Shown here piece after piece: positions 19,526 to 28,909 of a DNA stretch of 64,000 nt. Origin of the DNA: Deltaproteobacteria bacterium (GTDB lineage Bacteria; Desulfobacterota; BSN033; UBA1163); the NCBI GenBank assembly GCA_016875195.1, contig VGRY01000011.1:1-64000 (forward strand). The letters are read 5' to 3'. The position numbers and the translations under genes are program-made. The notes below the pieces were generated by a model. That model was given only the letters and a program-made list of their open reading frames with translations, searched no databases and was not told the DNA's origin. The number at the start of each line of letters is the position of its first letter. Within the stretch, counting starts at the first letter, position 1.

Positions 19526-20545
19526 ATGGAGGATCGGATATTAATTGTGGATGATGAGGAGGTGATTTGTAATATTTTGTTCAAGAGGTTGGGGAAGGAA
19601 GGGTATTCCTGCATCACGGCCAATAATGGGAAGGAGGCCCTCAGCCATTTTTACCAAGGCAACTTTTCCCTCATCATCTCCGATATCAACATGCCCGAGA
19701 TGAATGGGATCGAACTCTTACAGAAGGTCAAGGCCATCGACCCCAAGGTGAAGATGATCATGGTGACCGCCTACCCGGAAATCGATCTGGCAGTCAATGC
19801 AATGAGACTCGGAGCTTATGATTTCATTATCAAGCCGGCAGACCTTGACCTGATCGTCATGAGTGTGAAGAAAGCCCTCGAAAGCAAGCGACTCGAAGAA
19901 GAGATTGAGGCCTACCACAATCGTTTGGAAGAGATGGTGGGAGAGCGGACCGCTAAACTTCAACAGGCTTATCGATATCTTAAAAAGAGTCACTTAGACT
20001 CGGTCAAGGTTCTGGTTGAGGCAATCGATGCAAAAGACCCTTATACCCGGGGACACTCTGACCGGGTGAAACGGATGAGTCTGGCAATCGCCAAACAGAT
20101 GGATTTTTCCGAAGAGAGGCTGGAGATCCTCGAATATGGAGCGCTTCTCCACGATATCGGTAAGATTGGCATCAAGGATGAAATTCTTCAGAAGCAGGGT
20201 CCGTTGAATAGCACAGAGTACCAGTTTATTCGGGAGCACCCGCTGATCGGAGTGAAGATCGTAGAGGGAGTGGAATTTTTCAAGAATAAGATTCCGATGA
20301 TCCGCCACCATCATGAATATTATGATGGTGGCGGTTATCCGGACGGTCTGGCTGGGGAAGATATTCCTCTGGAGGCGCGGATCATCAGCCTTCCTGACGC
20401 ATTTGATGCCATGACCAGCGTTCGGCCTCATCGAGGAGAGAAACCCCTTCACGATGTCCTGTCGGAGATGGAGAAGTGTAAAGGGAAACAGTTCGACCCG
20501 AAGATTGTAGATATCTTTATTCAGGGGAAGATTTATAAGGTGTAA
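19526..20545 (+). CDS. response regulator with HD-GYP domain (putative c-di-GMP phosphodiesterase)
   Basis: receiver domain; HDIGKIGIKDEIL; HHEYYDGGGYPDGLAGEDIP. Confidence 0.92.
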   Translation: MEDRILIVDDEEVICNILFKRLGKEGYSCITANNGKEALSHFYQGNFSLIISDINMPEMNGIELLQKVKAIDPKVKMIMVTAYPEIDLAVNAMRLGAYDFIIKPADLDLIVMSVKKALESKRLEEEIEAYHNRLEEMVGERTAKLQQAYRYLKKSHLDSVKVLVEAIDAKDPYTRGHSDRVKRMSLAIAKQMDFSEERLEILEYGALLHDIGKIGIKDEILQKQGPLNSTEYQFIREHPLIGVKIVEGVEFFKNKIPMIRHHHEYYDGGGYPDGLAGEDIPLEARIISLPDAFDAMTSVRPHRGEKPLHDVLSEMEKCKGKQFDPKIVDIFIQGKIYKV

Positions 20546-20562
20546 CCCTCAGGGGTAATCAT

Positions 20563-20707
20563 CAAATTCCAAGCACCAATAATCAAATAATCACCAATTT
20601 ATCAATGACCAAAATTCCGAGACAGAATAGACATAAAATTTACTGTGTTTTGAACATTGGTTATTGGAATTTATTTGGAGCTTGAAATTTGGTTATTGGA
20701 ATTTAAA
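20563..20707. repeat. short-word hairpin element (AAATTCCAA/AATAATCA words)
   Basis: left AAATTCCAAGCACCAATAATCAAATAATCACCAAT vs right ATTGGTTATTGGAATTTATTTGGAGCTTGAAATTTGGTTATTGGAATTT. Confidence 0.8.
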
Positions 20708-20711
20708 GATT

Positions 20712-21698
20712 ATGCCGGCCAACCTCACCCCACAGTATTTAGAAGCAGAGGCAAAGTTCAAGCAGGCCAAATCCGTTCCCGAAAAGATCAAAGCCCTTGA
20801 GGTGATGATGGCCATCATCCCGAAGCATAAAGGGACGGAGAGACTCCGGGGGCAGCTGAAGTCCCGGATGGCCAAATTGAAAGAGGAGCAGCAAAAGAGA
20901 CCCACGGTCAGCAAAGCAGAGCAGGCATATAATGTTAAAAAAGAGGGTGCGGCTCAAGTGGTACTGCTGGGCCTTCCCAATGTAGGGAAATCGAATCTTT
21001 TTACTCACCTGACTCACGCTATTTCTGAGGTTGCGGATTATCCTTTTACCACACAGAAGCCCATCCCGGGAATGATGAGGTTTGAAAACCTCCAGATTCA
21101 GCTCGTGGATACACCGCCCATTCAAATGGACCGGATCGAGTCCGGATTTCCCAATCTCTTAAGGAATGCCAATGGATTTATTATTGTTCTGGATCTGACA
21201 GATGATCCTGTCTTCCAGATGGAAGTGATTCTTGAAGAGTTGAACCGGATGAAGATAAGGGGAGGGGACAGAGATTCAGCAGATCTTCTGGAGCAAGGAT
21301 GGGTTTTTAAAAAGGCGCTTCTTCTTGGCAACAAGGCTGATCTCAAGGATTCAATGAATGGACTCCGGGTGCTCGAGGACCGTTTTAAGAATGAATGGAT
21401 GATTCTGCCGGTTTCTGCAAAAGAGGAGATGAATTTCGAAGAGGTGAAGAAAGAAGTTTATAGCCGACTGGATATTCTCCGGGTCTATACAAAAATACCG
21501 GGCAAAGACGCAGACCGGTCAGAACCTGTGATTCTGAAAAAGGGAAGCACGATTGACGATGTGGCTCTCTCCGTTCATAAAGATTTCGCTGCCAAACTCA
21601 AATATGCCCGGGTCTGGGGATCGGGTAAATTTGATGGACAGATGGTGAAGCGTGACTATCGGGTGAGCGAAGGCGATGTCATTGAACTGCATATTTAA
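20712..21698 (+). CDS. TGS-domain GTPase (DRG/Obg-like)
   Basis: VVLLGLPNVGKSNLFTHLT G1 motif, NKAD, C-terminal TGS; start placed at MPANLTPQ because the upstream codons belong to a repeat. Confidence 0.88.
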   Translation: MPANLTPQYLEAEAKFKQAKSVPEKIKALEVMMAIIPKHKGTERLRGQLKSRMAKLKEEQQKRPTVSKAEQAYNVKKEGAAQVVLLGLPNVGKSNLFTHLTHAISEVADYPFTTQKPIPGMMRFENLQIQLVDTPPIQMDRIESGFPNLLRNANGFIIVLDLTDDPVFQMEVILEELNRMKIRGGDRDSADLLEQGWVFKKALLLGNKADLKDSMNGLRVLEDRFKNEWMILPVSAKEEMNFEEVKKEVYSRLDILRVYTKIPGKDADRSEPVILKKGSTIDDVALSVHKDFAAKLKYARVWGSGKFDGQMVKRDYRVSEGDVIELHI

Positions 21699-21718
21699 CG
21701 ATGAACGATGTAACGCTC

Positions 21719-21769
21719 CAACCCCCCTCTATTCCCCCCTTAAACTAAGGGGGGATGAAGGGGGGTTAT
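21719..21769. repeat. C/G-rich palindrome family B, copy 1
   Basis: ACCCCCCTCTATTCCCCCCTTAAACTAAGGGGGGATGAAGGGGGGTT. Confidence 0.85.
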
Positions 21770-21841
21770 AAGGGGGGGCGAGGGGGAGTTATGAGGTTGA
21801 GTAGATTTAAGATAACGAATAGACAATAAACCATAGATAAA

Positions 21842-22696
21842 ATGGCTGTTTTAACGAGAAGAAATTTTTTCAGGTGGATGTTGGGATTTTCGCTCCTTCC
21901 TGTTTTTCCCTTTTATCTGCGAGAAACAGAAGCAAGTTCGTTTTGTGCATCGAGACAGGAGGGGAAATCGATCGCAGAATTTTTCAAAGGAGAAGAACTT
22001 TCCTACGAAGTTGGATTCTGGCTTTTTAAAAAGGCAGCCCTTGGTAAATTAACCTTTAAAGAGATGGACAAGAAAGGTCGTTACATGGCCATCCTCCAGA
22101 CAGAGACCTTGGGGATTCTGGGATATATTGCTCGTTATCGGGTGGACACTTATCGTTCTGTCATGGAAGAGTTGGATGACGGAAGGCGCCTGCGGGCGAT
22201 TTCATTCGAAGAGAATGTTAAGGTAGGGGAAAAAGTGAGAAAGAGGACACATCTTTTTGATTATCAGAGAATGAAATGGGTTCAGACCAGGAGGAGAAAG
22301 GACGGGACCATCGCGAAGACAGAAGAAGCGATCCCTCTCGGAAAAACCTATGACGATTTCGTAACAGCTTCATACAATTTTCGTTACGGGGTATACGGAG
22401 AGATCGAGAGGGGGAAAAAATATGTGGTTCCCACCTTTCCGAAAAAGGGTCCTTCAAACTATGAAGTGAGGGTGGCGGCGAAAGAAGAGGAGGAGAGAAG
22501 GAGAAGATCAGAAAAGCTTAAAGACGGAAAAGATTACTTTATTAAACTTCTTCTCGATCCGGAGATCACTCATTCCCAGGAGGGTTTGATCGAAGGGTGG
22601 TTGTCAAGAGATCTCTATCCCATGGAAGGAACGATCAGAGATGTGGTACTCTATGGAGATGTGACCGGGAGGCTCGTTCAAAAAAATAAAGGTTAA
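21842..22696 (+). CDS. DUF3108-like secreted protein
   Basis: signal peptide; FFKGEELSYEVGFWLFKKAALGKL pattern. Confidence 0.6.
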   Translation: MAVLTRRNFFRWMLGFSLLPVFPFYLRETEASSFCASRQEGKSIAEFFKGEELSYEVGFWLFKKAALGKLTFKEMDKKGRYMAILQTETLGILGYIARYRVDTYRSVMEELDDGRRLRAISFEENVKVGEKVRKRTHLFDYQRMKWVQTRRRKDGTIAKTEEAIPLGKTYDDFVTASYNFRYGVYGEIERGKKYVVPTFPKKGPSNYEVRVAAKEEEERRRRSEKLKDGKDYFIKLLLDPEITHSQEGLIEGWLSRDLYPMEGTIRDVVLYGDVTGRLVQKNKG

Positions 22697-22763
22697 GGCT
22701 AAGGTTCAGGTTAAGGTTAAGGGAAGTCTAATCTCTAAGCCTCAACCTCGACCTTAACCTTTG
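22688..22763. repeat. short-word hairpin element (GGTTAAG subfamily)
   Basis: AAAGGTTAAGGCTAAGGTTCAGGTTAAGG / CCTCAACCTCGACCTTAACCTTT. Confidence 0.85.
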
Positions 22764-22770
22764 TCTTTGA

Positions 22771-22986
22771 ATGATGAATACTCATTCACGCTATTTCAGG
22801 ATACATCGGAAGGAGATTGCCTATTTCAAGTTCATCATCGAATCGCATGAGGGGATGGCTGTGGTGAGAACGAAGGATCCTCACGAAGCGATTGTGGAGT
22901 TGATGATCGCGCCGGGTTGGGAAAAGGATGTGGAGGAGGTGCTGGAGGGGTTGAGGAAGGAGATAACAATCGAGGCAATCACCTAA
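22771..22986 (+). CDS. DUF4911-like small protein
   Basis: small conserved-looking ORF with RIHRKEIAYFKFIIESHEGMAVVRT; stop codon abuts hairpin element. Confidence 0.55.
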   Translation: MMNTHSRYFRIHRKEIAYFKFIIESHEGMAVVRTKDPHEAIVELMIAPGWEKDVEEVLEGLRKEITIEAIT

Positions 22987-23125
22987 ATCCGAAGCACGAA
23001 AAACGAAATTCGAAACAAGCACGAATATTCAAAATACACAATTCAAAACGGTTTTGCTTAAGATATTCGAAAATTTGAATTTTGGGATTGTTTCGTGCTT
23101 CGATATTCGGATTTCGAATTTTTAG
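22984..23125. repeat. short-word hairpin element (AATTCGAA subfamily)
   Basis: TAAATCCGAAGCACGAAAAACGAAATTCGAAACAA / TTGTTTCGTGCTTCGATATTCGGATTTCGAATTT. Confidence 0.88.
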
Positions 23126-23151
23126 CAGCTATTTCATATCAGGAGAATTGA

Positions 23152-24573
23152 ATGATAAAACATATCCCTTTTGAAAAAATTCTTAAAGAGGCCCTCAGAG
23201 AGGGTGGGGAGTTTGCGGACATCCTGTTTGAGCAGACCTATTCGGTTGCCATTGTCTGCGAAGAGGACCGCATCGAGAAGATGATCTCAGGCCAGGACAT
23301 GGGCCTGGGGCTCCGTGTCCTCTATGATGGAAGAACCTTTTACAGTTTTACCAACCGGCTGGGAGAGGAGGACCTCCTCCAGTTAGCTGGTGTGGTCAGT
23401 CGCGCAGTCAAAGAAGACCGTGGCGGAAAGATCTTCAACCTCATCGATCCAAGCAGGGCATTTCCTCCCAGCCCTTCGGTTCATCCTCCTCGTGCCCCGA
23501 TTGAGAAACATCCAAAATCCATTCCGATCGGAGACAAAGTCTCGATGGTCAATCGGGCCAATGAGGTAGCACGAAAACTCGATCCCCGCATCCGGCAGGT
23601 GAAGGTCCTCTACCGGGATGTGAGTCAGTCTGTCTCCATTACCAACTCGGAAGGTTTATGGATAGAAGGGGAAAAGGTGGGCATGGTCTTTTCCGTTCAA
23701 GTCGTTTCCTCCAAGGAAGAAAACATGCAGACCGGGTACGAACCGATCGGTGGGACAATGGGTTTTGAGCTCTTTGAACTCTGCCCCCCGGAGAGAGTGG
23801 CAGAGATTGCGGCAAGAAGATCGCTTCTGATGCTATCGGCAAGAAAGGCACCGATGGGTAAGATGACCGTAGTCCTTTCGAGCGATGCAGGAGGAACGAT
23901 GATTCATGAAGCTGTAGGCCATGGACTGGAGGCAGACCTAGCCCAACAGGGCCTCTCTGTCTATTCGGGAAAGATCGGAGAGAAAGTGGCCTCTTCCCTC
24001 ATCACGGTTGTGGATGATCCCACTATTCCACAAAAGAGAGGCAGCTATGCCTTTGACGATGAAGGAGTTGTTTCGCAGAAGACCACTCTCGTGGAAAAAG
24101 GGATTTTGAAAAGTTATCTTTACGATCGTCTGTCCGCTTTCAAAGACGGCGTTTCATCGACCGGAAATGGAAGGAGGGAATCTTATCAGATCAAGCCCAT
24201 CCCCAGAATGAGTAATACTCTCATCCTTCCCGGGCAAACAAAGCCCGAAGAGATTATTCGCTCCGTGGATAGGGGCCTGTTCGTAAAGAAGATGGGGGGC
24301 GGACAGGTCAATACGGTCAATGGTGATTTTGTCTTCGAGGTCAGTGAGGGATACCTGATCGAAAAAGGAAGCATTGGAGAACCGGTCTGTGGAGCCATCT
24401 TGATTGGCAATGGACCACAGGTATTAAAAGAGATTGATATGGTGGGAGACGATTTAGGTTTTGGGATTGGAACGTGCGGAAAAGATGGACAGGGTGTTCC
24501 GGTTGCCGATGCCCAACCCACCCTGAGGATTCCGGAGATCGTCGTCGGAGGGCGTGAAGAGGCCCCTAAATAG
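23152..24573 (+). CDS. tldD: TldD-family metalloprotease
   Basis: MIHEAVGHGLEAD (HExxxH), overall TldD layout. Confidence 0.9.
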   Translation: MIKHIPFEKILKEALREGGEFADILFEQTYSVAIVCEEDRIEKMISGQDMGLGLRVLYDGRTFYSFTNRLGEEDLLQLAGVVSRAVKEDRGGKIFNLIDPSRAFPPSPSVHPPRAPIEKHPKSIPIGDKVSMVNRANEVARKLDPRIRQVKVLYRDVSQSVSITNSEGLWIEGEKVGMVFSVQVVSSKEENMQTGYEPIGGTMGFELFELCPPERVAEIAARRSLLMLSARKAPMGKMTVVLSSDAGGTMIHEAVGHGLEADLAQQGLSVYSGKIGEKVASSLITVVDDPTIPQKRGSYAFDDEGVVSQKTTLVEKGILKSYLYDRLSAFKDGVSSTGNGRRESYQIKPIPRMSNTLILPGQTKPEEIIRSVDRGLFVKKMGGGQVNTVNGDFVFEVSEGYLIEKGSIGEPVCGAILIGNGPQVLKEIDMVGDDLGFGIGTCGKDGQGVPVADAQPTLRIPEIVVGGREEAPK

Positions 24574-24823
24574 TAGGATGGGGAGATTGGGCGTTGAGGA
24601 GATAAGGGGATAGGGTGTAAGGGAGTTAAGATTGATGCCTATCCAGAGAGACAACGTTAAAAATAGTATCAAATCCTTCCAAGAAGTTTCAGTTGACCGA
24701 TTCTTATTAAATATGTATATTTTAATCGACAATTTACGGGATGGAAAAAAAGATATTTCTTCTTTTCAACCATGGAAATTAATTTACATGCGCGCCTGAT
24801 TTAGGCTACAATAAATTTCAAAA

Positions 24824-26131
24824 ATGAAAACCATCCACAAAATAATTCATGGTGATTCTAGACAGATGAATCTGGTGACCGATGAATCGGTACATTTAAT
24901 CATCACCTCACCTCCATACTGGCAGCTTAAAGATTATGGGACAAACGACCAAATAGGTTACCATGAGTCCTATGAGAGTTATATCAATAACCTAAACCTT
25001 GCCTGGAAGGAATGTTACCGGGTGTTGCACCCAGGTTGTAGGCTTTGCATAAACATCGGAGACCAGTTCGCTCGATCTGTCTACTATGGACGATACAAGG
25101 TCATTCCGATTCGAACCGAAATCATTAAATTTTGTGAAACAATCGGGTTCGACTACATGGGTGCGATCATCTGGCAAAAAGTGACAACAACCAATACAAC
25201 CGGTGGAGCGACCATCATGGGGAGTTTTCCATATCCCCGTAACGGAATTCTGAAACTCGATTATGAGTTTATTCTGTTGTTTAAAAAACAGGGAAATCCA
25301 CCTAAGCCGACCCGAGAGCAAAAGGAACTGTCGATCATATCAAAAGAAAATTGGAATACATATTTTTCAGGCCACTGGTACTTTGCAGGTGCTAAACAGG
25401 AGGGACATATTGCGATGTTCCCTGAAGAACTTCCTGCCCGGCTTATAAAAATGTTTTCTTTTGCAGAGGATACAGTTCTTGATCCCTTCCTTGGTAGTGG
25501 CACGACTTCAATGGCTGCTCGTAACCTGGGACGTCATTCAATCGGTTATGAAATAAACGAAGATTTTATTCCGACCATCAGGAAAAAGCTACAGATAGAG
25601 CAGACCGATCTTTATGGAACAGAATATGTTTTTCTAAAAGACCCTATCAAAACCGACCTGAACGAAGAGATTAAAAAGCTGCCCTATATCTTCAAGGACC
25701 CCCATAAACTCGACAAGAAGATAGATCCCAAAAAGCTTCAATTTGGCTCCAAAATAGATGAAAACAGTGGAGAGCGCGAGGAGTATTACTCTGTTAAGGA
25801 AGTCATCAGCCCTGAGTTGATTAGACTCAGCAACGGACTGATTGTACGGTTGATCGGAGTTAAAGAGAATAAGGAAATGAATGGGTTGGCAGTCAATTTC
25901 ATTACTGAAAAAACAAGAGGGCAAAAGGTCTTCCTGAAATTCGACAATCAGAAGCACGATAATGAGAATCGCCTGCTTTGTTACCTCTATTTAAAGAACA
26001 AAACATTTCTTAATTCCCACCTCATAAAGGAGGGGCTTGCGGAGGTAGATTGCTCTATTGATTTCAAATACAAGGATAAATTCATAAATCTTCGTGGGGA
26101 TTCAAATTATGGCCTTCAAAAAGTTCGCTAA
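24824..26131 (+). CDS. site-specific DNA methyltransferase (likely m4C, type II) with C-terminal SNase-like domain
   Basis: TSPPYWQLKDYG (motif IV), DPFLGSGTTSMAA (motif I); C-term VRLIGVKENKEMNGLAVNFITEKTRGQKVFLKFDNQKHDNENRLLCYLYLKNKTFLNSHLIKEGLAEVD. Confidence 0.88.
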   Translation: MKTIHKIIHGDSRQMNLVTDESVHLIITSPPYWQLKDYGTNDQIGYHESYESYINNLNLAWKECYRVLHPGCRLCINIGDQFARSVYYGRYKVIPIRTEIIKFCETIGFDYMGAIIWQKVTTTNTTGGATIMGSFPYPRNGILKLDYEFILLFKKQGNPPKPTREQKELSIISKENWNTYFSGHWYFAGAKQEGHIAMFPEELPARLIKMFSFAEDTVLDPFLGSGTTSMAARNLGRHSIGYEINEDFIPTIRKKLQIEQTDLYGTEYVFLKDPIKTDLNEEIKKLPYIFKDPHKLDKKIDPKKLQFGSKIDENSGEREEYYSVKEVISPELIRLSNGLIVRLIGVKENKEMNGLAVNFITEKTRGQKVFLKFDNQKHDNENRLLCYLYLKNKTFLNSHLIKEGLAEVDCSIDFKYKDKFINLRGDSNYGLQKVR

Positions 26132-26798
26132 AGATTTTGGAAGCAAAGAGATAATCTTGAATTATGGAAATAGGCGATGGGGGCTTACCAAGACCAATAA
26201 AGTAGGTGAAGTTATGGCGATGATACGCCAATGCCAGCCAAAAACATTTCAAGAATGGGAAGATTGGTATTTTAAGAATGCTTTTACAAATACGAAACAA
26301 ACAATAAAAATCACCGAAGAAATACTGACCGAACTTGGCCAACGATTGCATGAAAAGATTACTGAAATTGTTGCCCCACAATTACGTGAAGCATTAGCTA
26401 CTTTGACCCAACAGGATTGCATCGACTATATATACCAATTGACGATCCATCGAACATTTGACGGATATTTGGCTGAAAAGTCGGTAGTTCACGATAATCT
26501 TGCCAAGGAGTTTCCTGATGTTGTCTTCGAGGAAACGAATCCGGATCTCGACCATGCCGGAGACATTGATTTTATCGGTAAGGTTGGTAACAAAGCATTT
26601 GGCCTCCAGATCAAGCCTATCACTGCTCATGCCAGCCTCGGCGATTTTTCGGTTACGGCCCGGATGGAACAATCCTTTCGTGACTTCGAAGAACAGTTTG
26701 GAGGAAAAGTCTTTATCGTGTTCAGTGTCGAAGACAAAATTAAAAACATTGAAGTGATTGCCGAGATAAAAAAGGAAATCGAGCGGCTCAGAAAATAA
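26109..26798 (+). CDS. MjaI-like type II restriction endonuclease
   Basis: overlaps MTase 3' end; GNRRWGLTKTNKVG, WEDWY, DLDHAGDIDFIGKVGNKAFGLQIKP (PD-D/ExK-like). Confidence 0.7.
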   Translation: MAFKKFAKDFGSKEIILNYGNRRWGLTKTNKVGEVMAMIRQCQPKTFQEWEDWYFKNAFTNTKQTIKITEEILTELGQRLHEKITEIVAPQLREALATLTQQDCIDYIYQLTIHRTFDGYLAEKSVVHDNLAKEFPDVVFEETNPDLDHAGDIDFIGKVGNKAFGLQIKPITAHASLGDFSVTARMEQSFRDFEEQFGGKVFIVFSVEDKIKNIEVIAEIKKEIERLRK

Positions 26799-26947
26799 TG
26801 ATGACCTACGGAAGAAAAATCTTAAGTTGCGTTTTCACCTACGTTCCCATTGTTCGCCCATGGAATCTGGATAAAGGCTATGCTGACTATGAAATGTTGG
26901 TTTTACATGCCGAATTTATTTCCCAGTCTCGGGACTGAGGAGGACAA

Positions 26948-28102
26948 TTGATAAAAAGGTCAATAATAGGAGGTGTCATTATGTTCGTGCATTCTTTCAG
27001 AAAGTTGTTGGTCGTTTGTTCTATCGCATTCACAATACTGCCGGGATTTTCTTTAGCGCATTCACCAGACCAACCCCCTCATCAAACCTTCGAAATGGGC
27101 CACCTCAAGCTTGAAAGCGGGGAAGTCATTGAGAACTTTGTCATGTCGTATGTCACCCATGGCAAACTGAATGAAAACAAGTCTAACGCTATCCTGATGG
27201 CTCCGGCGTTAGGAGGCAATCACCATCGAATCGATTTTTTAATCGGCCAGGGGAAGGCTTTGGACACGGAGAAATACTTTATCATCTGCGCGGATTCTAT
27301 CGGAAATGGCCTTTCCACCTCTCCGAGCAACAGTAAAACTCAGGCGGGACCGAAATTCCCTAAATTTAACATCCGAGATATGGTCTATTCTCAATACAGG
27401 CTCGTGACCGAGAAGTTTGGAATCAAACGCTTGGTGGCAGTTGCAGGTGCTTCGATGGGTGGTTTTCAGGCAATTCAGTGGGCGGTCAGCTATCCGGACG
27501 CTTTGGGTTCGGTCGTGGCGCTCACAGGTGCGGCCCGATCTTCTGCTTGGTTCATCGGGGTTTTACACCTTCGGAATCAGGTATTGATGTTAGATCCCGC
27601 ATATAACGAGGGGAATTATAAAGAACCACCTGGAAATGGTTGGCGACTCTTTTCAAACGTCAGTTATCTGGTCGGGGTTACGCCGGAAGGGGCAAATCAC
27701 ATGTTCCCTAACGGAAAAGATATTATTCCATTCCTGACAGGACAGGGGGATAGTATGGCTAAAAGGCCGCCCGACGCAAACAATCAAATCTATCAGACGT
27801 ACGCTTGTTTTAACCATCATGTAGGCGAAACGCCGGGGTTTAACGGCGATTTGGTCAAAGCGCTGAAAAGCATCAAGGCGAAAACTCTTCTCCTTCTTGC
27901 TCGTAACGATGTGTTGGTTCCTATTGAGCAGGTGAAGCAAGATGCAAAATATATCAAAGACGTGAGGGTCGAAGAGATTCCAACGATGTTCGGTCACCTC
28001 GGGGCGAGTGCGAGCTATAGCCCTGCCGATGTCGATTATTGCAATCGCATTGTTCGAGAGTTCTTGAATGATGCAACGAATTTTGGGAGAAATATCAAAT
28101 AA
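26948..28102 (+). CDS. secreted MetX-like alpha/beta hydrolase (homoserine O-acetyltransferase family)
   Basis: signal peptide LLVVCSIAFTILPGFSLA; GASMGGFQAIQWAVSYPDA; FGHLGASASYSPADVD. Confidence 0.8.
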   Translation: MIKRSIIGGVIMFVHSFRKLLVVCSIAFTILPGFSLAHSPDQPPHQTFEMGHLKLESGEVIENFVMSYVTHGKLNENKSNAILMAPALGGNHHRIDFLIGQGKALDTEKYFIICADSIGNGLSTSPSNSKTQAGPKFPKFNIRDMVYSQYRLVTEKFGIKRLVAVAGASMGGFQAIQWAVSYPDALGSVVALTGAARSSAWFIGVLHLRNQVLMLDPAYNEGNYKEPPGNGWRLFSNVSYLVGVTPEGANHMFPNGKDIIPFLTGQGDSMAKRPPDANNQIYQTYACFNHHVGETPGFNGDLVKALKSIKAKTLLLLARNDVLVPIEQVKQDAKYIKDVRVEEIPTMFGHLGASASYSPADVDYCNRIVREFLNDATNFGRNIK

Positions 28103-28586
28103 AGAAGAGCTTGGTACCAGGCAAGGGTAATTCGGTACGTTCCCGCAATAAATACACGAGGGCGGCACATTTCATTTATCTCAATAGGCATGTTAGAATG
28201 GACTTTATAGAGTCAGCCTTCGAGGTCAGTTCAAAGTTCCCAAAGGGGCTAAGAACGCAGTGGTTCTTCATAAGGAACACCTGATAACTGACGGCATCTA
28301 AAACGGGCTCGGGTCGGACCCAGGTAAGTATCTGATCCTATAAATGAATACCTCAGAAAATATGTCAGTTTTAGTCTTAGGATCGTCATTTTGGGACTAA
28401 AATTGCGAGTCTCTCAAGGCTAACTAGGAGCCAGGGCTAAGGTCAACAACTTAACTTAGCCAGACCCACGTTGACATGCCTGCTGTTTCTTGTATTGTCC
28501 AAACAATTTTCTTGCTTTTAAGGATCAATTGGCTTATAAAGAGTTAACAAAATAAGTTGAACAGAGCCTTATCGGCTTATCGTCTA

Positions 28587-28627
28587 TGCCCGCAAGAACT
28601 CTAAACGACTTCTTTGCGGGCTTTTTT
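28587..28627 (+). terminator. strong intrinsic terminator
   Basis: GCCCGCAAGAA...TTCTTTGCGGGCTTTTTTT with no ORF directly upstream. Confidence 0.85.
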
Positions 28628-28734
28628 TCAGCATAAGAGCTGATATTTGCTTATTAATCAGTCCAAAGTTGTATAGACACGGAATCTAAATCTTTCCTCT
28701 GTTCCCTTTACCAAAGGGAGGAATGGCCTCGCTT

Positions 28735-28785
28735 ATAACCCCCCTCTATTCCCCCCTTAAATTAAGGGGGGAGGAAGGGGGGTTA
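28735..28785. repeat. C/G-rich palindrome family B, copy 2
   Basis: TAACCCCCCTCTATTCCCCCCTTAAATTAAGGGGGGAGGAAGGGGGGTTA. Confidence 0.88.
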
Positions 28786-28909
28786 CGGGAGACTTTCCGA
28801 AGAGCATGTCTTTTCAGTTATGGACTCCTTAATAATTAGGAATAACTACCCCGTCATTCCCGCTGCGAGAAATGTGGGACCAACAGGGTAAACTCAAGAA
28901 AGGAGAACG

